A stretch of 64,000 nucleotides of DNA. Origin: Candidatus Bathyarchaeota archaeon (GTDB lineage Archaea; Thermoproteota; Bathyarchaeia; Bathyarchaeales; Bathycorpusculaceae). Below are positions 34,550 through 43,920 of this stretch, in pieces; the first letter of the stretch is position 1, and the number at the start of each line of letters is the position of its first letter. The DNA lies in contig JAOZIH010000007.1 in the NCBI GenBank assembly GCA_026014545.1, positions 1-64,000 on the forward strand. The letters run 5' to 3'. The notes below the pieces were generated by a model. It had not been told where the DNA came from, did no database searches, and saw nothing but the letters and a program-made list of their open reading frames with translations. A program made the position numbers and the translations under genes.

Positions 34550-36082
34550 CTACTTTAGTAGAGGTATATCGCTGATTTTGAAGCTATATTGACCATTTCC
34601 GCCTTGACCGCCAGTTGAATATCTATAGATTCTGATTCGCCACTCACCTGTTATACCCATTGGGTCGCGTGTAATAGTTTCTGAACCGCCATTTGCTCTT
34701 GTTCTACTGTAAGCAACCAATTGGCCACTTGGATTATATAATTCCAAGTCAAAGTCTGCATTAGATGGCGGATGAAGCACAAATGCCAATCTAGCTGTTG
34801 AACCAGTATAGATTTTGAAGTAATCTTCCGTATCCAAGGTGTGATCTGGTGTGGGTAAATCGCAAAGACGCCCATAGTACAAAGTATTCTTGATTACAGA
34901 AGAGGCACCGCTGAAAGTGTTGGAACCATCACCGCCTTGATTAGCATCATTATGAACAGGATACACATAGTGCGCCCCATTTTCATCGCCCCACTCAAGG
35001 CTTCTAGGAGAAACATCGTTAGTCGCCATATGCCCGTACATTGTCTGGCTGTTTGATTGCATATCCATTAACATCAGCCAATGCCCTATTTCATGGGTAG
35101 CAACAGATTGGACATCATAGCAATTTTGCTGTGCGCCAACGGCCCATGCATATCTGTCATTAAACTCGGTATCACTTTCCAAGATGTGAAAATTGCTGAC
35201 ATAGTTGTGATTGAGCGCTACCCATGTTTCATTGTAGTTTGTTATCCAAAGCAAAGCATTATACCCATCGTATTGCGCACTTGCCACATTACACGTGCCC
35301 ATATCTGTGAAGTCAATTCCAGAAAAGCGCAAGTCTTCCCATGCGGTAAACGCTGCTCTTATTGCATCAAATTCACTTGTGCCTGCAATATCGGAGGTAC
35401 CATCAATATCACTGTAGTAGTTTATGGGCAAATCATTCCAATATCGATGGTACCCGTCCCACGCAAATCCATAACCATCCTCTTCATCAACAGAAGTAGA
35501 TGGTTGATTTTCCGAAAGCTGCAGATAATCATTCCCATCAGGTTTATCCACCTCTTTAGTGCCATCTGCCGGAAATGGGATATATGTTAAAAGTTGCAAA
35601 TGGTCTTCTTTTTGGCGGCAAAAGAACAACACTTTCTCACCAGTTTCTAGCTTCATCACGTCTGGCAAAGATATAGTGTCTTCAGGTCCATATGCCCACA
35701 TTATATTCACTATTAGTGCTATATCACCAATTGAACCGCCAACATATCTAACAACCAGCGTATCATTCGCTTGTATGTTGTCGGTCAGCGGCACTTCGAT
35801 ATATATCTCCGCATTTGTTACTATAGTTCTCGTTTTCTCATCCAATAGTACACTTTCAACTTTTTTTACAGTACCAATGGCTACGAAAGTTGCCAAATCT
35901 CTGTTTTCAATCAAAATCTGGTTAGCTTCAATCAATGAATTTGCTTCTTGCACCAGCGGATTTTTGTTTTGGATATTATCGTTAGCTGAGTCTGAATAGG
36001 TAATCTGAACCATGCTGCGCATAGTGGAAGCTAGTAGCAATATTAATGCAAAGATTGTAGCTACTTTCATCCATTTTAGCAT
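34550..36082 (-). CDS. Secreted metzincin-like metalloprotease with a C-terminal PPC domain
   Basis: 510 residues. Signal peptide (VATIFALILLLASTM), pro-region to about 220, then a peptidase domain with VATHEIGHWLMLMD (about 346-359) and the later SQTMYGHM, resembling a Met-turn. The zinc motif is HExxHxxxxxD, with Asp as third ligand and Met in place of the usual Gly three residues after the second His. The C-terminal 110 residues form a PPC beta-sandwich (DYFKIYTGSTARLAFVLHPPSNADFDLELYNPSG...GEWRIRIYRYS) often removed on maturation. The membrane HTH gene at 36220 lies upstream in the same direction. Confidence 0.8.
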   Translation of the reverse strand: MLKWMKVATIFALILLLASTMRSMVQITYSDSANDNIQNKNPLVQEANSLIEANQILIENRDLATFVAIGTVKKVESVLLDEKTRTIVTNAEIYIEVPLTDNIQANDTLVVRYVGGSIGDIALIVNIMWAYGPEDTISLPDVMKLETGEKVLFFCRQKEDHLQLLTYIPFPADGTKEVDKPDGNDYLQLSENQPSTSVDEEDGYGFAWDGYHRYWNDLPINYYSDIDGTSDIAGTSEFDAIRAAFTAWEDLRFSGIDFTDMGTCNVASAQYDGYNALLWITNYNETWVALNHNYVSNFHILESDTEFNDRYAWAVGAQQNCYDVQSVATHEIGHWLMLMDMQSNSQTMYGHMATNDVSPRSLEWGDENGAHYVYPVHNDANQGGDGSNTFSGASSVIKNTLYYGRLCDLPTPDHTLDTEDYFKIYTGSTARLAFVLHPPSNADFDLELYNPSGQLVAYSRTRANGGSETITRDPMGITGEWRIRIYRYSTGGQGGNGQYSFKISDIPLLK

Positions 36083-36219
36083 TGTTTTTCACCTTCAATT
36101 TAAACAACAACTAAAAAGAAAATTCAAAGTTTTACTCAAAAGTAATTTTCACTTAATTCATACATTTGTCACATTATCTAGAGATGCTGATTTTTTGCTA
36201 AGAATCTTAATAAATATAA

Positions 36220-36912
36220 CTAAGTGCTTCTGTCATGCATGTAAGTAGCTACGCGAATTAATTTCTTGGCACACATATGCCAAATGGTTATACTGGTAAG
36301 TGTTCCAATTGCGAGTGAGAACAAAAGAACTTGAATGTCCATTTGAGTTGTATCAGGAAGCAGGGGACTAATCACGATGGTAGGATCTGAAAATTGCAGA
36401 GCGTAGTTTCTTTTAGTAAGAAATTGAAACAGCCAATAACTGAAAAGACTAAAACTGACAAAACCCATTGCAGATAGCAACAGCCGTTCAAAAAACTTTC
36501 TTAACGCAATTTTTTTCAGTTTATCCAGATACTGTTTTCTGTTTTCAGTTTGAGGCTCAACAACAAGAAGGAAAGCCGCTCTTTTCAAAGAATATCTCTT
36601 CGTAATTTTCCCTCGCGAGCTTATTTCGCGGCTTGCAACGCTTACAATTCCCGCGTCTAACAACCTTTTTATGTGATAGGCAACGGATTGAATTGAAGTG
36701 TTCAACTTTTTAGCGAGTTCACTAGTGGTTAGTTCAGTAGATGCAAGCATCTGAATTATTTGTTTGCCAACAGAATTTGACAATTCTTCCGATAGAATCT
36801 TCGCTTCAGGTTCTAGAAGGCCAATAGCTTTAACAACATCATCTGGGGCAACTTGCAAGTTCTCATTGAAGTGCTTATCGATATTATTCCTCTCGCGCAA
36901 GAGTGGAACCAT
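36220..36912 (-). CDS. Membrane-anchored ArsR-type winged-helix regulator
   Basis: 230 residues. A winged helix of the ArsR type is at about 40-115 (LSNSVGKQIIQMLASTELTTSELAKKLNTSIQSVAYHIKRLLDAGIVSV). A linker leads to two membrane helices (about 144-167 and 192-215) flanking a short outside loop. DNA binding with membrane attachment is a pattern seen in archaeal surface-stress regulators. It lies directly upstream of the secreted protease on the same strand and divergent from the FG-GAP protein, so it may control either or both (inference). Confidence 0.75.
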   Translation of the reverse strand: MVPLLRERNNIDKHFNENLQVAPDDVVKAIGLLEPEAKILSEELSNSVGKQIIQMLASTELTTSELAKKLNTSIQSVAYHIKRLLDAGIVSVASREISSRGKITKRYSLKRAAFLLVVEPQTENRKQYLDKLKKIALRKFFERLLLSAMGFVSFSLFSYWLFQFLTKRNYALQFSDPTIVISPLLPDTTQMDIQVLLFSLAIGTLTSITIWHMCAKKLIRVATYMHDRST

Positions 36913-37234
36913 TCATAAAATGTGTAAATGAAACTAATTAATTATTCTTTTGGGGGACGCCAAATATATCACACATTTTAAAGTGCTTTCTCTTTCAACA
37001 GATGAAAAATCTCGTCATACGCACTTGATTGCTGATAGTGTTGCCATAATTGTCTTAAAATGTAAGTGCTGTATTTCGTTAACGTAACCAAAAATTGATT
37101 CATTTCAATTCATCTGTGATCACCCCATCCAAGAAACCCAATCATGAAAACCCTTATCAGGGTTAAGATAACTTCCCTCTAAATCAAAGCGTATATCTAC
37201 ACAGCATTACATAATCTGTAAAAGATGAATCACC
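36913..37234. promoter_or_regulatory. Divergent intergenic region with an inverted repeat
   Basis: 322 bases between the membrane HTH gene (minus) and the FG-GAP gene (plus). It holds a perfect inverted repeat AACCCT-TATC-AGGGTT at 37149-37164, about 70 bases before the plus-strand ATG, suited to a dimeric regulator. No gene or RNA was recognised. Confidence 0.4.
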
Positions 37235-38725
37235 ATGCAAAGAAAAATTACATTTTTCTCTCTTATGTTCACTCTATTGCTCACGTTCATAATATTAAGC
37301 ACATATGCATTTCATCAACCAAGCATTTTGCTGCTGAAGGCAGAGCAGCACTGGGAAACCTACGGCGTAGGCGGCACATGCATCCACGGATCGCATAACC
37401 TCTTTCTGGCAGACGTAGATGGCGACGGCGTAACGGAAATCTTAACAGGCGGCTTAATGTACCAAGTGCACGAGGGCAAAAGGCTGACTTTGGAGGCGCC
37501 GCTTAAAATCTGGCGTTGTAATGGGCAAAATCTTACGCTGGAAAAAAGCCACAAGTGGCTAGGCAACATTGAATGCGTCTACGCAGCTGATGTGGACAAC
37601 GATGGCATGGTTGAAATCGTCACCGCAGGAAGTGTAATTAACGGCGCAAGCGTTTCCAATGCGCTTAGGGTTTGGAGCTACAATGGTGAAGAATTAGCTC
37701 TGAAGGCAAGCCGCGAAGGCACGTATGACGGCGCAATCTTCGCCAGCGACCTCGACAGTGACGGCACACTTGACATCATCACGGTCGGAAGAGACAGCCC
37801 TGCTAACTGGTCAAGCACGCAGCTTGCTGCATGGCGGCTTCGCGAAGGCAACTTGACAATGCAGGGAGAACCGCAACGGTTTGCCGCCAACGTAACCAGC
37901 GCCAGCACAGTCTACGCCTGCGACCTAAACTTTGATGGAGAAATCGAGGTAATCACCGCGGGATATTCCGGCAAGCTGGAAAACAGCAGCGGGCAGCTTC
38001 GCGTCTGGCACTGGAACTGCACTGAATTCCTGTTGAGGGCGAATGCTGAATGGCGTTTGGTGGAAGACGGCTACGGCTTGAATATTGCTGGCGGAATCCA
38101 GGGCAACACCGTGGTTAATAGCGTGAAAGTAGGCGACGTTGACGGCGATGGCACTGCGGAGATAATCACAGGCGGATTCACCTACAACGGAGAGTGCATT
38201 GCTGCCCAGCTTAGAATATGGATTTGGAATGGCACGGCACTGCTGCTGGAGGGAAGCCAAGAATGGGCAAGCGATTACCTCACCGAAGTCAAATGCATTT
38301 CGCTAGGTGATGTTGACGGTGACTCGCACGTAGAGATAGTGACAAGTGGTATAATCGCAGCTTATGGCAGCTTCAACACAAGCCAAACAAGACCCAACCA
38401 TGCCCAACTAAGAGTCTGGCGCTGGGATGGCAATTCGTTGTCGCTGGAGCAAAGTCAAGAATGGACAATTGGCGACGGCGTCTGCGCTTGGAACGTCGGC
38501 ACAGCAGATTTAGACAATGACGGGAGAATGGAGATAGTAACTGTGGGGTGCATGGGCATGAATAACCTTTGTGATCCAGACATGCGCATCTGGTCACTCA
38601 CATCCGCTACTCCAATAGAATTTATTATAGCCTTTGTAGCCGTTGCAGTCACCATGGTTATGGTAGGTGTATACATTTTAGCCAAAAAGTTTCGAAGAGA
38701 AAATGTTTCTAATCAAGAACTATAA
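37235..38725 (+). CDS. Surface-anchored FG-GAP/VCBS repeat protein
   Basis: 496 residues. Signal peptide (FTLLLTFIILSTYAF), then about seven FG-GAP-type repeats with calcium-binding D-x-D-G-D loops (ADVDGDGVTEILTGG, ADVDNDGMVEIVTAG, SDLDSDGTLDIITVG, GDVDGDGTAEIITGG, GDVDGDSHVEIVTSG, ADLDNDGRMEIVTVG). Each is followed by a strand such as LRVWSYNGEELALKAS. A C-terminal membrane helix (PIEFIIAFVAVAVTMVMVGVYIL) and a short tail end it. The layout is that of an integrin-like seven-bladed propeller displayed on the outer face. Confidence 0.85.
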   Translation: MQRKITFFSLMFTLLLTFIILSTYAFHQPSILLLKAEQHWETYGVGGTCIHGSHNLFLADVDGDGVTEILTGGLMYQVHEGKRLTLEAPLKIWRCNGQNLTLEKSHKWLGNIECVYAADVDNDGMVEIVTAGSVINGASVSNALRVWSYNGEELALKASREGTYDGAIFASDLDSDGTLDIITVGRDSPANWSSTQLAAWRLREGNLTMQGEPQRFAANVTSASTVYACDLNFDGEIEVITAGYSGKLENSSGQLRVWHWNCTEFLLRANAEWRLVEDGYGLNIAGGIQGNTVVNSVKVGDVDGDGTAEIITGGFTYNGECIAAQLRIWIWNGTALLLEGSQEWASDYLTEVKCISLGDVDGDSHVEIVTSGIIAAYGSFNTSQTRPNHAQLRVWRWDGNSLSLEQSQEWTIGDGVCAWNVGTADLDNDGRMEIVTVGCMGMNNLCDPDMRIWSLTSATPIEFIIAFVAVAVTMVMVGVYILAKKFRRENVSNQEL

Positions 38726-38772
38726 CTGTTAAAGGATACCCTATGAAATCGTGTTCAGCGTAATCAAGTTGG

Positions 38773-38955
38773 CTATTCATATCTTATTAAGAACAACGGT
38801 TTTTCAGCTTCTTTACGCCTTTCTTCTAAAGGCACATCTCTCAATGAAACAATCTCTAAAACCTCAAAACGCTCTTCGATGACTCTCTTCTGCAAGCGGA
38901 CACCTTGTTCCTTGTCTAACCTAGTTCTCCTTGATTTTCTAACACGAGAACGCAT
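38773..38955 (-). CDS. Possible small charged protein
   Basis: 60 residues, very rich in Arg, Lys and Glu, with no membrane or zinc motifs. Support is indirect: the composition is unlike random AT-rich sequence, and a TATA-like CATATAATAC lies about 35 bases before the ATG. No family was recognised. It could be a false ORF. Confidence 0.4.
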   Translation of the reverse strand: MRSRVRKSRRTRLDKEQGVRLQKRVIEERFEVLEIVSLRDVPLEERRKEAEKPLFLIRYE

Positions 38956-39177
38956 AAAAATCGCCTTTAAATTTCACTTTCCAAAATGTATTATATGTTC
39001 ATTCAATATTTTAAAAGTTGCGTTTTGCCTGATGCAATATCGGCACTTGCTGTTCAATAGAACAGTGGTTAACATGTTCTATAATAGTCTTCTACTGCTT
39101 ACCCCTAACCAAATTCTTCAGTCCCAACTACTACAAGGGCGTATCAAAAAATTATCGATAAAAAAAGATGGAAGAGA
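38956..39177. other. Intergenic region downstream of EF-1alpha
   Basis: AT-rich. It contains an inverted repeat TGTTC-AATA-GAACA (39051-39064) followed by TGTTCTATAATAG, a possible protein-binding site or a structure at the end of the EF-1alpha transcript. Nothing else was recognised. Confidence 0.3.
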
Positions 39178-40482
39178 TTATGGTCCTTTCTTAGTAATTT
39201 CCTTTACAATGCCTGCAGCGATGGTTGTGCCCATATCTCTGACGGCGAAGCGACCGAGCTCTGGAAAGTCATTGTAAGTCTCTATGGCTATTGGACGCAA
39301 AGGCTCCATTCTTACCCATGCCGCGTCTCCAGTCTTAATAAAACTGGGCTTTTCTTCGACAACTTGGCCTGTGCGCGGATCAATTTTCTTTAAGAGCTCC
39401 GTGAATCTGCAAGCAATTTGGCCTGTGTGGTAGTGAAGAACTGGCGTGTATCCAGCGGCTATTGCAGTTGGATGATAAATCACGATGATTTGGCCGATGA
39501 ACTCTTTGGCTACGGTTGGCGGGTTATCCACTGGTCCTGCTACGTCTCCACGGTGAATGTCCGTTTTGGCTATGCCTCTCACGTTCATTCCGATGTTGTC
39601 GCCTGGCTCGGCAACAGGGATTCTGGTGTGGTGCATCTCGATGGATTTTACTTCAGCCGTTTTGTTGGATGGCATGAAAATGAGGTTCATGCCTTCCTTG
39701 AGTACGCCTGTTTCGACTCTGCCGACAGGAACCGTACCTATACCCGTGATGCTGTAGACGTCTTGAATCGGAATGCGTAATGGTTTAGCAACTGGCTTGG
39801 GAGGCACTTCTAGCATGTCCATGGCTTCGATTAGGGTTGGTCCCGTGTACCATGGCATTTTGTCGCTCTTCTTGATTAGGTTGTCGCCTGTCCATCCTGA
39901 AACAGGTACAAAGTTGATTTTTTCAACTTTGAAACCAACCATCTTCAACATGCGTGCGACTTCGTTTTTAATTTCCTCGTATCGTTCTTTGCTCCAGTTT
40001 ACCGTGGTGTCATCCATCTTGTTGATGGCTACGACTAATTGGCGGACGCCGAGTGTGAAAGCCAGGAATGCATGCTCGCGTGTTTGGCCTCCTGGACCAA
40101 TGCCTGCTTCGAACTCGCCTTTTTTAGCTGAAACAAAGAGCACAGCGGCGTCAGCTTGGCTTGCACCTGTGATCATGTTCTTGACGAAGTCTCTGTGGCC
40201 TGGCGCGTCTATGACTGTGAAATAGAATTTGTTGGTTTCAAATTTCAGGAATCGAAGGTCTATGGTTACGCCTCTTTCACGTTCTTCTTTGAGGTTGTCG
40301 AGTACCCAAGCGTATTTGAATGTGCCTTTGCCCATTTTTTCGGCTTCTTCTTCGTATTGTTTGATGGTTCGTTCATCGATGGCGCCTGCTAAGTAAAGCA
40401 GATGCCCGGTAGTGGTGGATTTTCCGTGGTCAACGTGCCCCATGATTACGAGGTTTATGTGTGGTTTTGTGCTTTTGCTCAT
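39178..40482 (-). CDS. tuf: Translation elongation factor EF-1alpha (aEF1A)
   Basis: GTPase that delivers aminoacyl-tRNA to the ribosome. 434 residues. G1 [17 protein letters not shown]2 region RERGVTID, G3 DAPGHRDF and G4 NKMD are all intact; domains 2 and 3 follow ([47 protein letters not shown]). The insert [29 protein letters not shown] identifies the archaeal/eukaryal type. GAGGAAG precedes the ATG. It is unlinked from S12/S7, which lie 2 kb away. Confidence 0.98.
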   Translation of the reverse strand: MSKSTKPHINLVIMGHVDHGKSTTTGHLLYLAGAIDERTIKQYEEEAEKMGKGTFKYAWVLDNLKEERERGVTIDLRFLKFETNKFYFTVIDAPGHRDFVKNMITGASQADAAVLFVSAKKGEFEAGIGPGGQTREHAFLAFTLGVRQLVVAINKMDDTTVNWSKERYEEIKNEVARMLKMVGFKVEKINFVPVSGWTGDNLIKKSDKMPWYTGPTLIEAMDMLEVPPKPVAKPLRIPIQDVYSITGIGTVPVGRVETGVLKEGMNLIFMPSNKTAEVKSIEMHHTRIPVAEPGDNIGMNVRGIAKTDIHRGDVAGPVDNPPTVAKEFIGQIIVIYHPTAIAAGYTPVLHYHTGQIACRFTELLKKIDPRTGQVVEEKPSFIKTGDAAWVRMEPLRPIAIETYNDFPELGRFAVRDMGTTIAAGIVKEITKKGP

Positions 40483-40983
40483 TTTTCTTCCTCTATTTTA
40501 TTTTTCCTTAAATTTTAGTGCGTTAACACAACTGTTCTTCCAATTATTTTAAGCTTATCATAGCAATTCTGCGTTTATTCGCTAGATTTTCGAAGCGTTT
40601 GGGTCTTCTAAGCTGCATGATGCCGTTCTTCTCGTAAAGTAATCGAAGCCTACACTTAACATCTGTTTTACCTCTTAAACTGTTGTTGCGTGACAACTTG
40701 TCCTCTTTAGTGGAGCATGCCGATGTACCTTGCATTTTCCTGAAAGTAAAAATTGTTGCCATTATTAGAGTGTGATGGGTACCACTCTGTTTTTTAATTC
40801 GCAGTTGAGTGTTTTTGAAGTTCTGCAGTGTCTCCACAGATGCACTGAAAAAAGCAAGCTGAAAAAGTTGTTACCATTAAAATTAAAAAATTAATTCAAC
40901 TTAACATTTTTTATAGTATTTTATGCGAAAATTAAAAATATCACTTAAAGATAAAAATATAAGGGCATCTTGAGGGTAAAAAA
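40483..40983. other. Intergenic region upstream of EF-1alpha
   Basis: 501 bases between divergent genes. A TATA-like AAAATTTAAGG (minus, near 40508-40518) and GAGG before the ATG suit EF-1alpha. The strand pointing right has ATTTTTTATAGT near 40908 for the small zinc protein. An open frame at 40544-40837 (minus) lacks any recognisable protein pattern. Confidence 0.4.
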
Positions 40984-41211
40984 ATGGGAGAAGAGAAAGT
41001 TGAACTTTTAAAGGTAATCGTCGGCATCAAAATGCGTTCTATAGGCTTAGACGCTACTCTCTGCTATAGATGTGGCAAATTATTTTTACGAGAAAAAGAA
41101 GAGCTAATCTGTAAAGATTGCAAAACCATAACAAGCTTACCCCTTACATCAAAACTTGCGAAATCAACACAAGAAAGTTGCTGTCATTATAGCGAGCCAT
41201 GCCCCTTATAG
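40984..41211 (+). CDS. Small zinc-ribbon protein
   Basis: 75 residues. CYRCGKLFLREKEELICKDCK gives a CxxC-15-CxxC-like zinc knuckle in the middle; more Cys/His occur at the C terminus (CCHYSEPC). GAGGG lies 8 bases before the ATG and a T/A-rich promoter about 75 bases upstream. The function is unknown; nucleic-acid or protein binding is typical for such proteins. Confidence 0.6.
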   Translation: MGEEKVELLKVIVGIKMRSIGLDATLCYRCGKLFLREKEELICKDCKTITSLPLTSKLAKSTQESCCHYSEPCPL

Positions 41212-41376
41212 CATGCATTGTCCGGAATTAAATCTACGTTACTTTCGCCGCAAAACGTGGTTAGGCATACTTGAACAAACTTGACTTGTTACATTTGTAA
41301 TGTTAAATTAAAATGGCGCAAAATAGGTAGAAATTGTATTAAACTTGTTCTAGCGAAGTATTAAAATGGACAGAGT

Positions 41377-42552
41377 ATGCCAACGAATTTGCCTCCTGAA
41401 GCTAAGGAGAAGTGGGCTGAAGTTGAAGCTACACGGAATCCGCGGGAGAAACTTCAGCGTATGCAAGAATTCTTAAGCCTAGTGCCGCAGCATAAGGGCA
41501 CCCTCAAGCTGCGGGGCCAGATTAAAAAGAAAATTGCTATTTTACGCCGGGAATTAGAAGAACGCAAGACCAAGCGTGCTGGCCGAGGTGGCCCAAAGTT
41601 TTTCATTGAAAAAGAAGGCGCTGCGCAAGTGGTGCTTCTCGGCTTGACGAATGTGGGTAAAAGTTGCTTGCTATCAGCTGTGTCGAATGCGAATGTGGCT
41701 GTTTCAGCGGCGCCTTATACCACGCGTGAGCCCGTGCCTGCCATTATGCCTTTCGAGGATATTCAGTTTCAGCTAGTGGAAGCGCCTGCTGTAATGGAGG
41801 GCTCTGCAGATGGTCGCGCGTGGGGTTTGCAGTCGCTTGCGTTGGCGAGAAATGCGGATGGTCTAATCTTGATGGTGGATTTGTCTTCTGATCCAGTGGC
41901 GCAGTTAAACCTAATTCTCTCCGAGCTAGAGAAGGCACGTTTGCTCGTCAATAAGCCGCGTGGCAGGGTGGATGTTGATCGGCGTTATATGGGTGCTGGT
42001 TTGCGCATAATAGTTGTTGGGCAACTTGTGGATTGCACAATGCGGGATGTTGAGGCGCTTTTGCGAAGTTATCGTATTAACGATGCGATCGTGAAGATTT
42101 CTGGAGAGGTTACCTTAGACGATGTTGAGGATGCCATTTTTGAGAGCACCACGTACAAGCCTGCGGTTATTGTTGCGAACAAGCTGGATGCGCCCGGCGC
42201 GGCGGAGAAACTTCAGCAGCTGGAGAATTTCGTGGCTGGGCGTATGCCTGTGATTGCGGTTTCCTGTGAGAGGCGGATAGGTTTAGAGCGGCTTGGCAAA
42301 GTTTTGTTTGACACGTTAGGCGTGATTCGGGTTTATACTAAGGAGCCGAGCGCTAAAGAGCCTTCGCAGCGTCCATTCACGTTGCGGCGTGGCGCCACAG
42401 TGGCAGATTTAGCTCGTAATATCCATTCAGATTTTGAGCGTAATTTTGCCTATGCCCGAGTGTGGGCTGACCGCTTGACGTTTAGTCCTCAGAAAGTAAG
42501 TTTGGGCTTTGCCCTAGAAGATGGGGATATAGTGGAGATTCACGTGCACTAA
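41377..42552 (+). CDS. DRG-type GTPase with a TGS domain
   Basis: 391 residues of the Obg/DRG branch. An N-terminal helical region (about 1-70) is followed by the G domain: G1 [17 protein letters not shown]2 YTTREPVP, G3 region EAPAV in place of DTPG, and G4 NKLD. A helical insertion precedes the C-terminal TGS domain (about 320-391, [31 protein letters not shown]...[12 protein letters not shown]). DRG proteins bind ribosomes and RNA. The changed G3 (EAPA rather than D-x-x-G) may alter hydrolysis. It ends convergently, overlapping the S7 stop by 4 bases. Confidence 0.9.
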   Translation: MPTNLPPEAKEKWAEVEATRNPREKLQRMQEFLSLVPQHKGTLKLRGQIKKKIAILRRELEERKTKRAGRGGPKFFIEKEGAAQVVLLGLTNVGKSCLLSAVSNANVAVSAAPYTTREPVPAIMPFEDIQFQLVEAPAVMEGSADGRAWGLQSLALARNADGLILMVDLSSDPVAQLNLILSELEKARLLVNKPRGRVDVDRRYMGAGLRIIVVGQLVDCTMRDVEALLRSYRINDAIVKISGEVTLDDVEDAIFESTTYKPAVIVANKLDAPGAAEKLQQLENFVAGRMPVIAVSCERRIGLERLGKVLFDTLGVIRVYTKEPSAKEPSQRPFTLRRGATVADLARNIHSDFERNFAYARVWADRLTFSPQKVSLGFALEDGDIVEIHVH

Positions 42553-43136
42553 CGTGAGGACTGCGCAATGCGTTCTATCTCGTGCCGTTTAGACACGGCG
42601 ACGCTTTTGATGTCATTGTTTGCTGCGAGAATAAGCTCATCTGCAAGCGCCTCTTGTATGCTGCGTGGACTGTTAATTGAAGCAGCACGTGCGGCCTCGG
42701 TGATGTGACGCAATGCCAAGTCTATGCGACGTTGCGGCGAAACATCCACACTTAAGTGGTAAACAACTCCACCGTAGCTTATCCTTGTCGTGTCTTCGCA
42801 TGGCGCACTGTTTTCTACTGCTCGAACAAGCACCTCTATTGGGTTTCTGCCTGTGCGCAAGTGGATTATTTCGAAGGCTTGTTTGACTATGTTGGTTGTC
42901 TTAGCTTTTTTACCCGCATTCTTTCCAGGCCGCATAAAGTCGTTGATTAGCCGCTCAACTATGTTGACGTTTGCTTTTCTGAAGCGCTGGTGCTCGTGGC
43001 GCCCCATGCTGTGCGGCACAACCATCGGGGTTAAATTCAAATAGCGCTTTAAGCCTGGATCTTTAACCTCTATGCCCTCAAAAGACCATTTCTGGAAAAG
43101 TTTTATTTCCTTCTTTTCTGTGCTCACATTGCTCAC
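42549..43136 (-). CDS. rps7: Small ribosomal subunit protein S7
   Basis: 195 residues of archaeal uS7; it nucleates assembly of the 30S head and contacts the E and P sites. Conserved core: [97 protein letters not shown]. The start overlaps the S12 stop by 4 bases (coupled). In many archaea this pair is followed by EF-2 or EF-1alpha; here a convergent GTPase gene intervenes. Confidence 0.97.
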   Translation of the reverse strand: MSNVSTEKKEIKLFQKWSFEGIEVKDPGLKRYLNLTPMVVPHSMGRHEHQRFRKANVNIVERLINDFMRPGKNAGKKAKTTNIVKQAFEIIHLRTGRNPIEVLVRAVENSAPCEDTTRISYGGVVYHLSVDVSPQRRIDLALRHITEAARAASINSPRSIQEALADELILAANNDIKSVAVSKRHEIERIAQSSR

Positions 43137-43573
43137 CGTGCCGGCTTCTGTTTGCGTCCATAGACAAGTTCTTTCAGTGATACGCCGTTTACCATGATGA
43201 CTTTGTAGCGGACACCTGGGATGTCGCCCATGGCTCCGCCTCTTGTACCGCCTATACCTTCAACGATCACTTCATCATGTTCATCTATAACGTTGAGCGC
43301 GCCGTCTCCTGGCAGGAAAGCCGTTATCACACGGCCATTCTTGATGAGCTGGGTTCTAACACATTTGCGGATGGCGCTGTTAGGTTGCTTACTTTCAACA
43401 CCCACTTTTTCTAACACTATGCCTCTGCTCATCGGAGCACCCTGCAGTGGGTCAACTTTCTCGTCTAAGCGAAGCATGCGGCGGTTATAGTAACGATCTG
43501 ACCAGCGGAAGTTTTTCCGCTTCCTTTTTAACTGTCTTGCGGCGAACTCGCCTCTTGGAGACTTGGAACCCAT
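43133..43573 (-). CDS. rps12: Small ribosomal subunit protein S12
   Basis: 146 residues of archaeal uS12, a decoding-centre protein. The start ATG at 43571-43573 begins [25 protein letters not shown], the normal archaeal N terminus. The open frame extends 57 codons further upstream, but that part has no ribosomal-protein similarity. Conserved loops [19 protein letters not shown] and [15 protein letters not shown] are intact. Translationally coupled to rps7. Confidence 0.97.
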   Translation of the reverse strand: MGSKSPRGEFAARQLKRKRKNFRWSDRYYNRRMLRLDEKVDPLQGAPMSRGIVLEKVGVESKQPNSAIRKCVRTQLIKNGRVITAFLPGDGALNVIDEHDEVIVEGIGGTRGGAMGDIPGVRYKVIMVNGVSLKELVYGRKQKPAR

Positions 43574-43858
43574 TCGACTATATCCTCTTTTGCACAGCAT
43601 AAACACCAACACCGATATATAAACAAAACGAACCCTAGGCAGCGGTTCTTTTGAACAAGCAAAAATCTCGCGAACATATTTGGCGGCTATTAGTGGTTCA
43701 TTGCAGAAACCTATAGAGGGGGGTCTATCGCCATCGTCTTCCATAGACGATAATAATGGTGCTTTACGCTTTAAAAATCGACGATAAGTGCGGAATTGTT
43801 ATTCTCGAATTTATTTTGGAAGGCCGATGTGTATATTGGATTCACATTTGTAATTCAG

Positions 43859-43911
43859 AAATATAAAATATTGAGTGGGGCTTCGTTTTTATTCTAATTC
43901 AGACTCAGAAG
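43859..43911 (+). promoter_or_regulatory. Promoter and operator of the TrmB-like regulator gene
   Basis: TATA-like AAATATAAAAT at 43859-43869. Element TTCTAATTCAGACTCAGAAG at 43892-43911, on the expected transcription start and 9 bases before the ATG. Its complement aligns with elements upstream of three archaellum promoters. A partial copy (TAATTCAGAA, 43851-43860) touches the TATA box. Confidence 0.6.
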
Positions 43912-43920
43912 TGCTTCTTC

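Noticed and set aside
40544-40837. 97-codon minus-strand open frame upstream of EF-1alpha
   Set aside because: No recognisable domain, no clear SD, and it covers the likely EF-1alpha promoter region; kept only as part of the intergenic note.
43574-43744. 57-codon N-terminal extension of S12
   Set aside because: Normal S12 starts at 43573; the extension has no similarity to ribosomal proteins and would be an accident of an open frame.
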